From assembly GCF_006861655.1 (NCBI RefSeq), contig NZ_SESI01000002.1:186001-250000 (forward strand): a stretch of DNA of 64,000 bases, in the 5' to 3' direction. This document shows, in pieces, positions 49,478 through 58,068 of this stretch. Every line of letters begins with the position of its first letter. Positions within the stretch are counted from its first letter, which is position 1. A program made the position numbers and the translations under genes. The notes beneath the pieces are model-generated. The model made no database searches and was not told the origin of the DNA. It worked only from the letters and a program-made list of their open reading frames with translations. The stretch is from Halonotius roseus (GTDB lineage Archaea > Halobacteriota > Halobacteria > Halobacteriales > Haloferacaceae).

Positions 49478-50581
49478 ATGAAGAAGGTACTACTCATCTC
49501 TAACGTCGATCTAAAAAATGGAGGGGGACGTTCTGAAAAGTTCGCAACGAGAAAGCGGATGTTACAGGAGCGAGACTGGGATGTAGTAGTTGGACACGTC
49601 CCTGAGCCGCATATTTTACTGTTCCCCTATGCTATTCTCAAATGTCTATATATTGGTATGAGACGAGATGTTGATGTTATCAATTCTGTCAGCAACCCAT
49701 TCCATCTCCAGCTAATAGGGTACATCGTAAGCCAGGTTCTGGGACTACCGTGGCTCGTTGAATTCCGTGACCCGATGGTTGAAAATCCGGATCGAGATCC
49801 CGACGCATTCCTGACCAAGATAGCAGCGCAGGTAGAGAAATTAGCAGTTCAAAACAGCGATCAAGTCGTCTGGGGGGATGGAATACAAATGGCAGACGAT
49901 CATCTCGAAACCAAGTACCCAGACGTGTCAGCAGAGAAGTTCTACAAGCTTCCATTCCTTGGTTTCGAATCAGAAAAGTTTGAGTCAGCACCAACAACAA
50001 GCTACGATTCGCTCACAATCACCTACGCCGGCTCCTTCTACGAGGGCTGGATCGAACCGTACGAGCTCCTCGAAGGCTTTTCTATATACGTTGAACAGAA
50101 TAATCCAAACCAAGACGAACTAACCTTGCAGTTCTATGGGGATTGGACAGAGCAATATCAAGAGAAGGTAGAAGAGCTCGGCGTCTCCGAATTTATTCAG
50201 ACATATGATTTCGTGCCGCACGATCAGATCATACCAGTGCTCAAGGGGTCGGATATCGTCGTCTATATCGGTGGCGACGATCCACAGAACAAACTCAGTG
50301 TTCCATCCAAAATCTGGGACTACATGGGCGCGAAAACACCGATACTTGCCATTGTAGACCCCTCATTCCGAGTCGCACAACTGATCGAAGAGAGCGATTT
50401 GGGTGTAGTGATCCATCCCGACGACACAGAGGCGATAGCAGGTGCTATCGAGATTATGATTTCAAAGGAGTTCAACTATACGTCCGACAAAGAGATCTTT
50501 GATGAGTTCAGCAGAGCACACAAGATGGACGTGTTAGCACAGACTCTTGATTCTATATCTACAAATGATAATCTATATTGA
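49478..50581 (+). CDS. GT4-like glycosyltransferase (paralogue of gene at 51503)
   Basis: The 367 residues start MKKVLLISNVDLKNGGGRSE. LPWLVEFRDPMVENPDRD, TITYAGSFYEGWIEPYELLE and YIGGDDPQNKLSVPSKIWDY are family motifs of GT-B enzymes. The AGSFYEGWIEPYE and GWIEPYE stretch is nearly identical in the gene at 51503 on the opposite strand. It starts 9 nt after the sulfatase-fold gene. Confidence 0.82.
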   Translation: MKKVLLISNVDLKNGGGRSEKFATRKRMLQERDWDVVVGHVPEPHILLFPYAILKCLYIGMRRDVDVINSVSNPFHLQLIGYIVSQVLGLPWLVEFRDPMVENPDRDPDAFLTKIAAQVEKLAVQNSDQVVWGDGIQMADDHLETKYPDVSAEKFYKLPFLGFESEKFESAPTTSYDSLTITYAGSFYEGWIEPYELLEGFSIYVEQNNPNQDELTLQFYGDWTEQYQEKVEELGVSEFIQTYDFVPHDQIIPVLKGSDIVVYIGGDDPQNKLSVPSKIWDYMGAKTPILAIVDPSFRVAQLIEESDLGVVIHPDDTEAIAGAIEIMISKEFNYTSDKEIFDEFSRAHKMDVLAQTLDSISTNDNLY

Positions 50582-50648
50582 TGGAACAGCTTACTACGAT
50601 TGAGAACATTACGGACTATGTCTACATCAACTCAATTATTCTCTATTT

Positions 50649-51464
50649 TTATCTGCTCTTAAAATAGTATCCCTGTGGTTTTACTGGATGGTCTTTAACA
50701 AGATCATATGAAATATTATGATTGTCAAACTGGTCTAACACAGCATTCTCTCCGTTCTCAAGTCTGCTGGAATGTATTTCTACGATTCCCGCAAAATGTT
50801 CAAGATCTGCGGACAGCAAATCAGCAATAACTTTATTTTCAGCACCTTCTATATCAATTTTTATAAACGGCCTTTTTATATTTTTTGAGGTAAAAATATC
50901 AGATAAAGCCCTACCCTCACGCTTTACTGAATCGGTAAACTTCTCCATATCTTGTCCAGGCGTAATTGTATCTCTCGGTGATCCAGATGTTGACCTGTCT
51001 TCATGAAAGGTAACAGAGCCAGTCTCTCCAGCGATAATAGTATCAGATATACTAACCCGTGACGAATCAAAATCATTAACTTTCGAATTGCGTTCAAGAA
51101 CGGAACGGTTGTATTGGTTCGGTTCAAACGCGAAGATTGGAATATCTGGATTCAACTTTCCAAGGATGACAGTATAAAGTCCAAAGTGGGCACCCACATC
51201 AAATGCTGCATCATGATCAGAGAGGTCAAAGTATGATAGAGGTATACCCTCCAGTCCTGTACAGCCACGCTCAACATCAATACAGTCGTACTGCTTCAGG
51301 AAAGTTGGAACATCATAGTAAACATATACAAACTCTGATCCTTGATAATTATATCGGAAATGATTGTTCCCTCGAAGTTGATTTATTTTAACAATTACAC
51401 CTGCTCCGAATTTGGCTATAGGATTCGGTATTCTCTGTCCAAATTTATAAAGTTTGTCAATCAT
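50649..51464 (-). CDS. FkbM family methyltransferase
   Basis: The 271 residues contain FDVGAHFGLYTVILGKL (SAM-binding, about 90-106), FAFEPNQYNRSVLERN and FIKIDIEGAENKVI, the complete FkbM signature. It should O-methylate a glycan sugar with SAM. It sits between two paralogous GTs and is clearly AT-richer than the flanking 40 kb. Confidence 0.85.
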   Translation of the reverse strand: MIDKLYKFGQRIPNPIAKFGAGVIVKINQLRGNNHFRYNYQGSEFVYVYYDVPTFLKQYDCIDVERGCTGLEGIPLSYFDLSDHDAAFDVGAHFGLYTVILGKLNPDIPIFAFEPNQYNRSVLERNSKVNDFDSSRVSISDTIIAGETGSVTFHEDRSTSGSPRDTITPGQDMEKFTDSVKREGRALSDIFTSKNIKRPFIKIDIEGAENKVIADLLSADLEHFAGIVEIHSSRLENGENAVLDQFDNHNISYDLVKDHPVKPQGYYFKSR

Positions 51465-51502
51465 TTATTAATTGATACACGCTTCTTTCTATTTAAACGC
51501 GG

Positions 51503-52621
51503 CTATATCGACTTCTTCGGTACATGTCGTTCTCCTGTGGAAACAGCATTGAGTATAGCCGCATACTCGGCCATAGCTTCCTGACTATCAAACCTATCTT
51601 TGAGACGGCCGTCGGCGTCGTACTCAAATGTGCATGTACTAACTTCTCGAATCGCATCGGCTATTGAATCCGCTTCCCTTGGATGAGCAGCGATTCCGAT
51701 ATTTTCTTTTTCAATGAACCTCCCAGCACGGAAAGACCGATCGATTACACCCAGAATCGGTGACTCGGCGGCGACGTAATCCGCCATCTTCAACGAGATA
51801 TTGTGTTTGTTGCGCTGATCATTGCCGCCGACGTATAGAAGTAAATCAGATCCTTTCAGAATCCGGATTATCTCGTCATGCGGTACTGGGTCATACGTGG
51901 TTACGATATCTTCGAGATTCTCCTTACGCACCTTCTGCTGGTAATCTTCTTTCCAGTCTCCGTAGAACTGTACCTGTATATCCCCGCCACCATGACGATC
52001 CACGTATTCGCTCAGACCCTCCAAGAACTCGTAGGGCTCAATCCACCCCTCGTAGAAGGAACCGGCGTATGTTATCGTAAACTTATCATACTGTTTGGGG
52101 CTCCCACTGTTAAATTTTTCAACTTCGACACCGCCGAATCCTAAATAGGGTATCTTATAGAACTTCGACTCAGGCATATTAGGGTAGGATTCATAGAAGT
52201 AATTGTCATTCATTTGAATACCATTCCACCATGCTACTTGATTCGCAGAACTAACGACACATTTCTCCAAAATACGTCTCTGGAAATGAGAAGAGGATCC
52301 AGTATCTACATGAACGTTTGTTGCTAGAGGATCACGGAACTCCGCCAACCACGGCTCTCCCGTAATCTTCTTCAAAATGTATCCCAGAGCGTGTAGTTCA
52401 GGCGGGCTACAATGGGTCACCATCAGGTCAATATCATTCGAGCGTGCTCGGCGAGCAAGCTTAGGTATCTCCTTCAGAATACCGGAGATCGACGGTTCAG
52501 ATACGTATCCAATTTCGACTTCCCAGCCACGCTCACGTAGAAGTTCCTTGTTCGCTTCTTTTTCTGGTCCGCCCCCTATCTCACGCGTGCGATTATTAGA
52601 AATCATTAGGACTCGTTTCAT
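51503..52621 (-). CDS. GT4-like glycosyltransferase
   Basis: The 372 residues from ATG 52621 begin MKRVLMISNNRTREIGGGPE, parallel to MKKVLLISN of the gene at 49478. EPWLAEFRDPL, TITYAGSFYEGWIEPYEFLE and YVGGNDQRNKHNISLKMADY are shared motifs. It reads towards the FkbM gene (39-nt gap). The in-frame extension to 52699 is unneeded. The two GTs look like diverged duplicates facing each other across FkbM. Confidence 0.82.
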   Translation of the reverse strand: MKRVLMISNNRTREIGGGPEKEANKELLRERGWEVEIGYVSEPSISGILKEIPKLARRARSNDIDLMVTHCSPPELHALGYILKKITGEPWLAEFRDPLATNVHVDTGSSSHFQRRILEKCVVSSANQVAWWNGIQMNDNYFYESYPNMPESKFYKIPYLGFGGVEVEKFNSGSPKQYDKFTITYAGSFYEGWIEPYEFLEGLSEYVDRHGGGDIQVQFYGDWKEDYQQKVRKENLEDIVTTYDPVPHDEIIRILKGSDLLLYVGGNDQRNKHNISLKMADYVAAESPILGVIDRSFRAGRFIEKENIGIAAHPREADSIADAIREVSTCTFEYDADGRLKDRFDSQEAMAEYAAILNAVSTGERHVPKKSI

Positions 52622-52749
52622 GACTTGTTTTACCATTTCATTACAATATGAAAGTGTTGTCTCTTCATTTATGATAGTAACTGACAAGGAGGGTGTCATA
52701 GAAGAGTTCGCATGGTTTGTTGAATCAGTTCTAACGAATTGAAAACACC

Positions 52750-52764
52750 GTGCACTTAGTGCAC
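52750..52764. promoter_or_regulatory. Operator-like palindrome GTGCACTTAGTGCAC, copy 1
   Basis: The 15-nt palindrome ends 23 nt before ATG 52788. It covers the position of a TATA/BRE element for a leaderless start, so a bound RHH protein would block its own promoter. Confidence 0.6.
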
Positions 52765-52787
52765 GCTGTTCTTAGCCCGTCGTAGCT

Positions 52788-52988
52788 ATGACAAAAGAGA
52801 AGTTCGGCGTCGCTGTTGACGAGGAAATCGTGCGAGAAGTGGATGAATTGGTCGCTGAGTGTGACGATCTCGGAGTCAGCCGCTCCGAGATCGTCGAGGC
52901 CGTCCTCACAGCATTCGTTCAATCCGAGACGAACCACGTTGAACGGGTTCGAGAAATCATTATTCGGAAACGAAAGGGCACTCTCTAA
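52788..52988 (+). CDS. Ribbon-helix-helix regulator (66 aa)
   Basis: MTKEKFGVAVDEEIVREVDE forms the RHH beta strand and first helix; CDDLGVSRSEIVEAVLTAFV is the second helix with the typical SRSEIVEAVL core. It ends in a basic tail (REIIIRKRKGTL). RHH proteins bind palindromic operators as dimers of dimers. Two near-identical palindromes flank it (52750 and 53004). It is the only recognisable DNA-binding gene in the AT-rich island. Confidence 0.85.
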   Translation: MTKEKFGVAVDEEIVREVDELVAECDDLGVSRSEIVEAVLTAFVQSETNHVERVREIIIRKRKGTL

Positions 52989-53003
52989 TCGGTTTTAAAC
53001 TTT

Positions 53004-53018
53004 GTACACTTAGTGCAC
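53004..53018. promoter_or_regulatory. Operator-like palindrome GTACACTTAGTGCAC, copy 2
   Basis: It differs from copy 1 at one base and lies 15 nt after the RHH stop and about 136 nt before the sulfatase-fold start (53154). It may let the RHH protein also control that gene. Confidence 0.55.
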
Positions 53019-53153
53019 GCATTTCTGAGAGAGTAATCTGTTATAATCGTAATTAATCTGACTGTAGCATGTGAAGAGTTCTATGACACGCTCGACAAGA
53101 CTAAATAGCGGCTATCGAAACAGGTAATGGGTCGGCTATAGATAAATGTGACA

Positions 53154-54509
53154 ATGACCGATATTGCTTTGATAACTATTGACTCGTTACGCCACGATCA
53201 TTTAGGATGTTATGGTTACGAACGAAATACTTCACCGAACATCGACCAACTAGCCGGTAACTCTCATCAATTTTTGAACGCATTCGCTCATGCAGGAATG
53301 ACACGTGCTTCATTTCCAACTATACTCACCTCCTCGTACACCAACATGTACGGAGGTTACGACAGAATCACTGAGGGCAGAACACTTGTTTCTGAGGTGC
53401 TAACTCAAGGCGGTTATTCTACTGCGGGGTTCCACTCTAACTTGTTTCTTTGTGCTGACTTCGGGTATCAACGCGGGTTTGATATGTTCTATGATTCCAA
53501 AACAGATCCCAGTTTCACTGCGAAACTTAGACAGTTTATCAAAACAAATCTCAATCAAGACAGCATTCTTTACAACTTCCTACAGCGACTCTATGACACG
53601 ACTGAAAAAAACGCTGGCCTCAATGTCGGTTCCAGCTACGTGAAGGCAGACGAAATCACCGACCGCTCGATCGAATGGGTAACCAAGACTGAAGCTGATT
53701 CGAGTGACCGATTCCTCTGGACACATTACATGGATGTCCACCACCCGTACGTGCCACCCGAAGAATATCAGCTTAAATTCCGTGACACATCAATCAGTGA
53801 TCGGCGATCGATCAAGCTCAGGCGGAAGATGCTTGAAATACCTGAGGAGATCAGCGAGAACGAACAACAGGAACTCATTGATCTATACGATGCTGAAATT
53901 CGATTTACCGATCACGAAATCGGCCGCCTAATCGACAGCATAGAGGAGTCATGGGGAGAGGACACGATCATACTAATCACCGCTGATCACGGAGAAGAGT
54001 TCTACGAACACGGGCAGTATAGCCACAACACGGTTCACGATGAAGGTATCCACGTGCCACTGATACTCTCTACTGATGGTTCTGGGGTATATGATGAGAT
54101 GGTTGGGCTCGTCGATGTGTCACCAACGATAGCCAACTACGCCGGTTGCGATATCCCTGATAACTTCTACGGGAGCAGTCTGAAACCACTCGTCGAAAAG
54201 GGCAAATGGGCCCGTGACCACGTCATCGGTGACTGGGGAGGTTCCGAAGGGAAACCGGATCGGATATTCTATCGAGACAAAGACTGGAAATATATAAAGA
54301 ATCGTGGAAATGAGGAGCTCTACCGCTTGGACGAAGATCCAGCGGAAAAAAATGATATTATTAGCCAAAAGCCGTCGATTCTGACTAAAATACGAGAGAA
54401 AATCGAAACACATGAGAAACAGGTTACTGAGACCTCAATGGATATCGACGAAGTCGAGATGGATGACGAAGTTGAAGAAAGATTAGAAAAGCTCGGATAC
54501 AAGTTCTGA
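53154..54509 (+). CDS. Alkaline-phosphatase-superfamily (sulfatase-fold) protein
   Basis: This 451-residue protein begins MTDIALITIDSLRHDHLGCY (metal Asp10). The nucleophile segment is GMTRASFPTILTS with Thr50; again no C/S-x-P-x-R. HYMDVHHPYVPPEEY and ITADHGEEFYEHGQYSHN supply the other metal ligands. The C-terminal 30 residues are highly acidic and end VEERLEKLGYKF. Its promoter may be partly controlled by the RHH palindrome at 53004. Confidence 0.75.
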   Translation: MTDIALITIDSLRHDHLGCYGYERNTSPNIDQLAGNSHQFLNAFAHAGMTRASFPTILTSSYTNMYGGYDRITEGRTLVSEVLTQGGYSTAGFHSNLFLCADFGYQRGFDMFYDSKTDPSFTAKLRQFIKTNLNQDSILYNFLQRLYDTTEKNAGLNVGSSYVKADEITDRSIEWVTKTEADSSDRFLWTHYMDVHHPYVPPEEYQLKFRDTSISDRRSIKLRRKMLEIPEEISENEQQELIDLYDAEIRFTDHEIGRLIDSIEESWGEDTIILITADHGEEFYEHGQYSHNTVHDEGIHVPLILSTDGSGVYDEMVGLVDVSPTIANYAGCDIPDNFYGSSLKPLVEKGKWARDHVIGDWGGSEGKPDRIFYRDKDWKYIKNRGNEELYRLDEDPAEKNDIISQKPSILTKIREKIETHEKQVTETSMDIDEVEMDDEVEERLEKLGYKF

Positions 54510-54513
54510 TCGT

Positions 54514-55914
54514 ATGCGGCTCGGACAAAAATCATTTATTTATTTTCTCTCAAAGATCGGTGCAACCCTCGCAGGATTCGTCGCAACGATCTATTTAGCA
54601 CGTATCCTCGGTGCAGGAACACTCGGAACCTACTATCTGGTAATTGCTGTGCTGACATGGCTGAAGATGTTCTCAACGATGGGGATAGCCAAAGCCGTAA
54701 AAAAACGAATCAGCGAAACTGACGAACCATCCGAGTTTGTTACTGCCGGGGTACTACTCCAAGTAGCAAGTCTGATTGTTGTCACTGCTGTGATTATTGT
54801 ATTTCAGAATCAACTCCGATCCTACACCGGCTTCGAACGGATTGATATTTTGTTGCTGCTTCTGTTTGCGGGAGCGTTCTTTTCGTTCGTTACCTCCGTG
54901 CTTGTTGGAGAAAATCTCACCCACATCTCGGGCGCACTACAGCCGCTTGATAGAGTCACGCGTACCGTCGCACAAGTCGCATTCGTGCTACTGGGATTCA
55001 ATCTTTTAGGGCTATTTTTCGGATACATAATCGGTAGTATCCTGGCCGCTACAGTTGGACTCTACTACATTTCTGCGCGTTTCAGCTATCCGGATCGCTC
55101 TCATTTCAGATCACTCTGGGCGTACGCAAAGTTCTCATGGCTGGGAAGTTTTAGTAATCGAACCCTTGCATCGATGGATACCCTCGTCCTTGGCGTCTTC
55201 GTCACTAGCGATCTGATCGGGATCTACGAGATCGCCTGGAACGTAGCATCCGTCCTCGCTGTCTTCGGGGTCGCTATTAACGCAAGCCTTTTTCCTGAAA
55301 TCAGTAGTCTCGATGCTGACGAAACAGAAAACATCGCAGAACTTGCTCAGACTGGAGTTGCGTACGCAGGAGTGTTTGTTATTCCGGGACTGGTCGGTGG
55401 CCTCATCTTGGGCGAGGTTATTCTATCTGTATACAGCCAGGAGTTCCGCCAAGGATACCTCATCTTGGTATTGCTGATACTCGCACGGCTGATCTCAACC
55501 TATAAGAATCAGTTTGTGAACGTTATCGATGCGATCAACAGACCCGATATCGGCTTCAGAATAAATGCTGTGTTTGTCGTTACAAACATCTCGCTTAATT
55601 TTGTTTTAGTGTTCGTCTATGGATGGGTCGGTGCCGCAGTCGCCACAATCAGTTCAGCCGCCGTTGGGGCCATACTCGCGTATGGTGCTCTCACTCGGCT
55701 CACTGCGTTTCAGTTCCCGATATCCGAGGTACTCAAACAGCTGGTTGCAGCAGTAGCAATGGGGATACCGGTGTACGCCGGAGCTGAATACCTCTCGTAT
55801 CGGATACTACCGAGTCTCTTCCTTATTCCGGTCGGCGCAGGAGTCTACTTTGGGGTGCTACTAGGTATTTCATCGCGGTTTCGAACGACGATCAGAGCGA
55901 ATATTCCGTTCTGA
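54514..55914 (+). CDS. Wzx-type polysaccharide flippase
   Basis: The 466 residues have about 12-14 hydrophobic helices, starting MRLGQKSFIYFLSKIGATLA. ARILGAGTLGTYYLVIAVLT is the family's first-repeat motif. It follows the sulfatase-fold gene by 4 nt and is the likely flippase for the glycan assembled by the AT-rich island. It is unlike the flippase at 7437 in sequence. Confidence 0.87.
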   Translation: MRLGQKSFIYFLSKIGATLAGFVATIYLARILGAGTLGTYYLVIAVLTWLKMFSTMGIAKAVKKRISETDEPSEFVTAGVLLQVASLIVVTAVIIVFQNQLRSYTGFERIDILLLLLFAGAFFSFVTSVLVGENLTHISGALQPLDRVTRTVAQVAFVLLGFNLLGLFFGYIIGSILAATVGLYYISARFSYPDRSHFRSLWAYAKFSWLGSFSNRTLASMDTLVLGVFVTSDLIGIYEIAWNVASVLAVFGVAINASLFPEISSLDADETENIAELAQTGVAYAGVFVIPGLVGGLILGEVILSVYSQEFRQGYLILVLLILARLISTYKNQFVNVIDAINRPDIGFRINAVFVVTNISLNFVLVFVYGWVGAAVATISSAAVGAILAYGALTRLTAFQFPISEVLKQLVAAVAMGIPVYAGAEYLSYRILPSLFLIPVGAGVYFGVLLGISSRFRTTIRANIPF

Positions 55915-55925
55915 TACGCTTATTC

Positions 55926-56870
55926 TTACACTGCAAGTTCTCGAACGAACTCAGCCACTGTCCACTCGGTATCGAATCCGATCCGCTCGGCTGCCTCAGT
56001 CGTATCAACAGTAAAGTCGTCCGCCACTGCTTCGTCACTCCGTGGATTCTCTACCAGGTCAATGTCCACGGTGTATCCGCGTTCCTCCGCGACGACATCC
56101 TGTACCGTCTCAGCGAGTTCGAGAATACTCATGCATTCACCGCTTGCTAACGGGAACGTAGTTGCTCCGGGTTCCCCTCCGACAAGCGAATCAAGTGAGC
56201 TGATGTATGCACGTGCAACATCTTTGACGTGGATGAAATCGCGGGCCTGTGTGCCTGGCTTGTGGACGGTCAGCGGTTCGTGATTCAGGGCTTTCTCAAC
56301 AAAGATGTTGATCACCGTCCCTTTACTCACACGTGTACCTGCAACTGAATGACCGCCATACAGGTTTGATTTCATGTAGACGTGTGCCGGGAAGGCATCT
56401 TCAGCGAGCGCGTGAATATCCCCCTCACTCATGGCCTTGGTGCGCCCGTAGTGATTAGTCGGATTACGGGGGTGTTCGGATGAAATTGGGAACTCCACCG
56501 GATCACCGACAATTGCCATACTACATGGGAAAATCATCGGTGTCCCCGTTTCGTGACAAACCCATGCAACGTTCTCTGTGCCACCGACATTGATGTCAAA
56601 TGCGTCCTCAGGAGACTCATCACAGTCAGGGACACCGCTCAGCGCTGCGAGATGCATCACCGCATCAGAACCATCGACAGCGTCGCGGACAGCATCGCGA
56701 TCACGGACATCGGTTTCCGCAACAGAAACCCCGGTAATCTCCTCAACCTGTGCGTTCCGAAAGTTATCAACCGCTGTAACATCGTGACCGGCTTCAAGCA
56801 GTTCGACAACAACACGCGAACCGATGTAGCCACCCGCACCTGTGACACAGACATGAAATGTCTCACTCAT
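55926..56870 (-). CDS. NAD-dependent nucleotide-sugar epimerase/dehydratase
   Basis: The 314 residues have VTGAGGYIGSRVVVELLEAG (9-28), VMHLAALSGVPDCDESPEDA, CSMAIVGDPVEFPISSEHPR and HYGRTKAMSEGD with Tyr-x3-Lys. It is an extended SDR without a familiar specificity. Its start overlaps the stop of the sulfoquinovose synthase gene by 8 nt. It probably provides the hexose needed for the sulfosugar step or a following sugar. Confidence 0.82.
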   Translation of the reverse strand: MSETFHVCVTGAGGYIGSRVVVELLEAGHDVTAVDNFRNAQVEEITGVSVAETDVRDRDAVRDAVDGSDAVMHLAALSGVPDCDESPEDAFDINVGGTENVAWVCHETGTPMIFPCSMAIVGDPVEFPISSEHPRNPTNHYGRTKAMSEGDIHALAEDAFPAHVYMKSNLYGGHSVAGTRVSKGTVINIFVEKALNHEPLTVHKPGTQARDFIHVKDVARAYISSLDSLVGGEPGATTFPLASGECMSILELAETVQDVVAEERGYTVDIDLVENPRSDEAVADDFTVDTTEAAERIGFDTEWTVAEFVRELAV

Positions 56871-58011
56871 CAGTCAACACACCAGGCAGGAACCGATCTT
56901 CGTGGGCAGCGATCCGGTCACGTTCCTCGACCAGCGAGCCGAGCACGTCTCGAATTCCCTCCTCAAGCGTTTGCCGTTGGCCGCCAACCAGCTCAAGGAA
57001 GTCCTCATTTTCCATCTCCATTTTGTGTTCCTCGTCTTCGTTCCGTGGGTTCTCGTAGTGTTTGACCTCAGCATCCAAATCAAACTCCTCGCCGACCTCG
57101 GCGATCGTCTCGGCGAGTTCGACGATCGCCACGGGGCGCGTCACCTGATTGTAGATATCGATCTCGTCAGCACCGGAGTGGCCGTCCTCGACGAGCCGAA
57201 CCAAGCTCTCAACAGTATCTTCGAGACTAACCATCGGCTTCCGCTGTTCACCCTTGCCGTAGACGGTGATCGGATAGCCAGCGACGGCCTGTGCACAGAA
57301 CCGGTTGACGACCGTCCCGAAGTAGTAGTCGAAATCGAATCGCGTCGGACTATCGTGAGTCTGTGTTTCGTCGGTCTCTGTCCCGTAGACGATCGCCGTC
57401 CGGATCTCGCTGATCGGGAACTCGAACTCCGACTCGGCGAGTCGCATGTTGGCAGCGTCAAACGACTTCGTCGCGTGGTACCAACTTCCAGCCATGTTCG
57501 GGAAGGGGATCTCATCGGATCCCCCCTTTCGATCAACCTCAACGCCACCCTCGGGAATCGGGAAATGCGGCGCGCCGTAGACACCGGTCGTTGTTGTCTC
57601 GATAAAGTGGGTGTCATCGAGCCCGCATTCGGCGAGTCCATGCAGGAGGTTGAGATTCATCGAAACGTTGTTGCGCTGGGTGTAGAGTGCCCGTTCCCCG
57701 TTGATCGAGGAGTACGGCGCGCTCGGCTGGGCAGCCGTATGCAACACGGTATCAGGCTCGTGCGTATCGAGCAACTGAATCACAAACTCACGATCCGCGA
57801 GATCGCCCTCGATGAGACTCAGATTGTCCACAGCGGCAAACCGTTCTCGTGGCTCTTCGATCTGTGTCGCCGAGACACTGCCGGACTCCTCGACCCACTC
57901 GCGACGCGCAAAGTTATCAACACAGACGATCCGTTCGTCAAGCCGGTCAGCCAGCCGCAACGCGGTCGGCCAGCCGAGATAGCCGTCAGCACCGGTTAGG
58001 AGTACTGTCAT
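56863..58011 (-). CDS. UDP-sulfoquinovose synthase (SQD1/Agl3-like)
   Basis: The 382 residues follow the SQD1 plan: TGADGYLGWPTALRLA (6-21), VDNFARRE (31-38), QPSAPYSSINGERALYTQRN (95-114), ETTTTGVYGAP, catalytic Tyr178-x3-Lys182 in GSWYHATKSFDAAN, VYGTETDETQ and FGTVVNRFCAQAVAGYPITV. SQD1 makes UDP-sulfoquinovose from UDP-glucose and sulfite. In Sulfolobus the homologue Agl3 supplies the N-glycan sulfosugar. The gene begins immediately below a TrmB-type site. Substrate use here is inferred. Confidence 0.85.
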   Translation of the reverse strand: MTVLLTGADGYLGWPTALRLADRLDERIVCVDNFARREWVEESGSVSATQIEEPRERFAAVDNLSLIEGDLADREFVIQLLDTHEPDTVLHTAAQPSAPYSSINGERALYTQRNNVSMNLNLLHGLAECGLDDTHFIETTTTGVYGAPHFPIPEGGVEVDRKGGSDEIPFPNMAGSWYHATKSFDAANMRLAESEFEFPISEIRTAIVYGTETDETQTHDSPTRFDFDYYFGTVVNRFCAQAVAGYPITVYGKGEQRKPMVSLEDTVESLVRLVEDGHSGADEIDIYNQVTRPVAIVELAETIAEVGEEFDLDAEVKHYENPRNEDEEHKMEMENEDFLELVGGQRQTLEEGIRDVLGSLVEERDRIAAHEDRFLPGVLTDE

Positions 58012-58015
58012 CGTT

Positions 58016-58032
58016 AACTCAAAATATGAGTA
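58016..58032. promoter_or_regulatory. TrmB-type operator (AACT-N8-GAGTA) before sulfosugar operon
   Basis: AACTCAAAATATGAGTA (plus strand) matches the haloarchaeal TrmB pattern TACT-N7-8-GAGTA at all but one base and is 5 nt from the ATG at 58011. It is part of a near-inverted repeat TTAACTCA-AAATA-TGAGTAA. It lies downstream of a TATA-like AGCTTTTAGCG, the position of a repressor site. Confidence 0.6.
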
Positions 58033-58068
58033 ACTACGCTAAAAGCTTTGCTTTCGACCACCCGGTGG

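Larger units (their letters stand above)
52693..53089. mobile_element. 397-bp segment with 22-nt imperfect inverted repeats around an RHH gene
   Basis: The left end GTGTCATAGAAGAGTTCGCA (52693-52712) and the right end 53068-53089, read as complement GTGTCATAGAACTCTTCACA, match over 18 of the 22 terminal positions, with the first 11 identical. The segment holds one small gene and two operator-like palindromes, but no transposase. It could be a small mobile cassette or a regulatory island. I found no target-site duplication. Confidence 0.45.
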
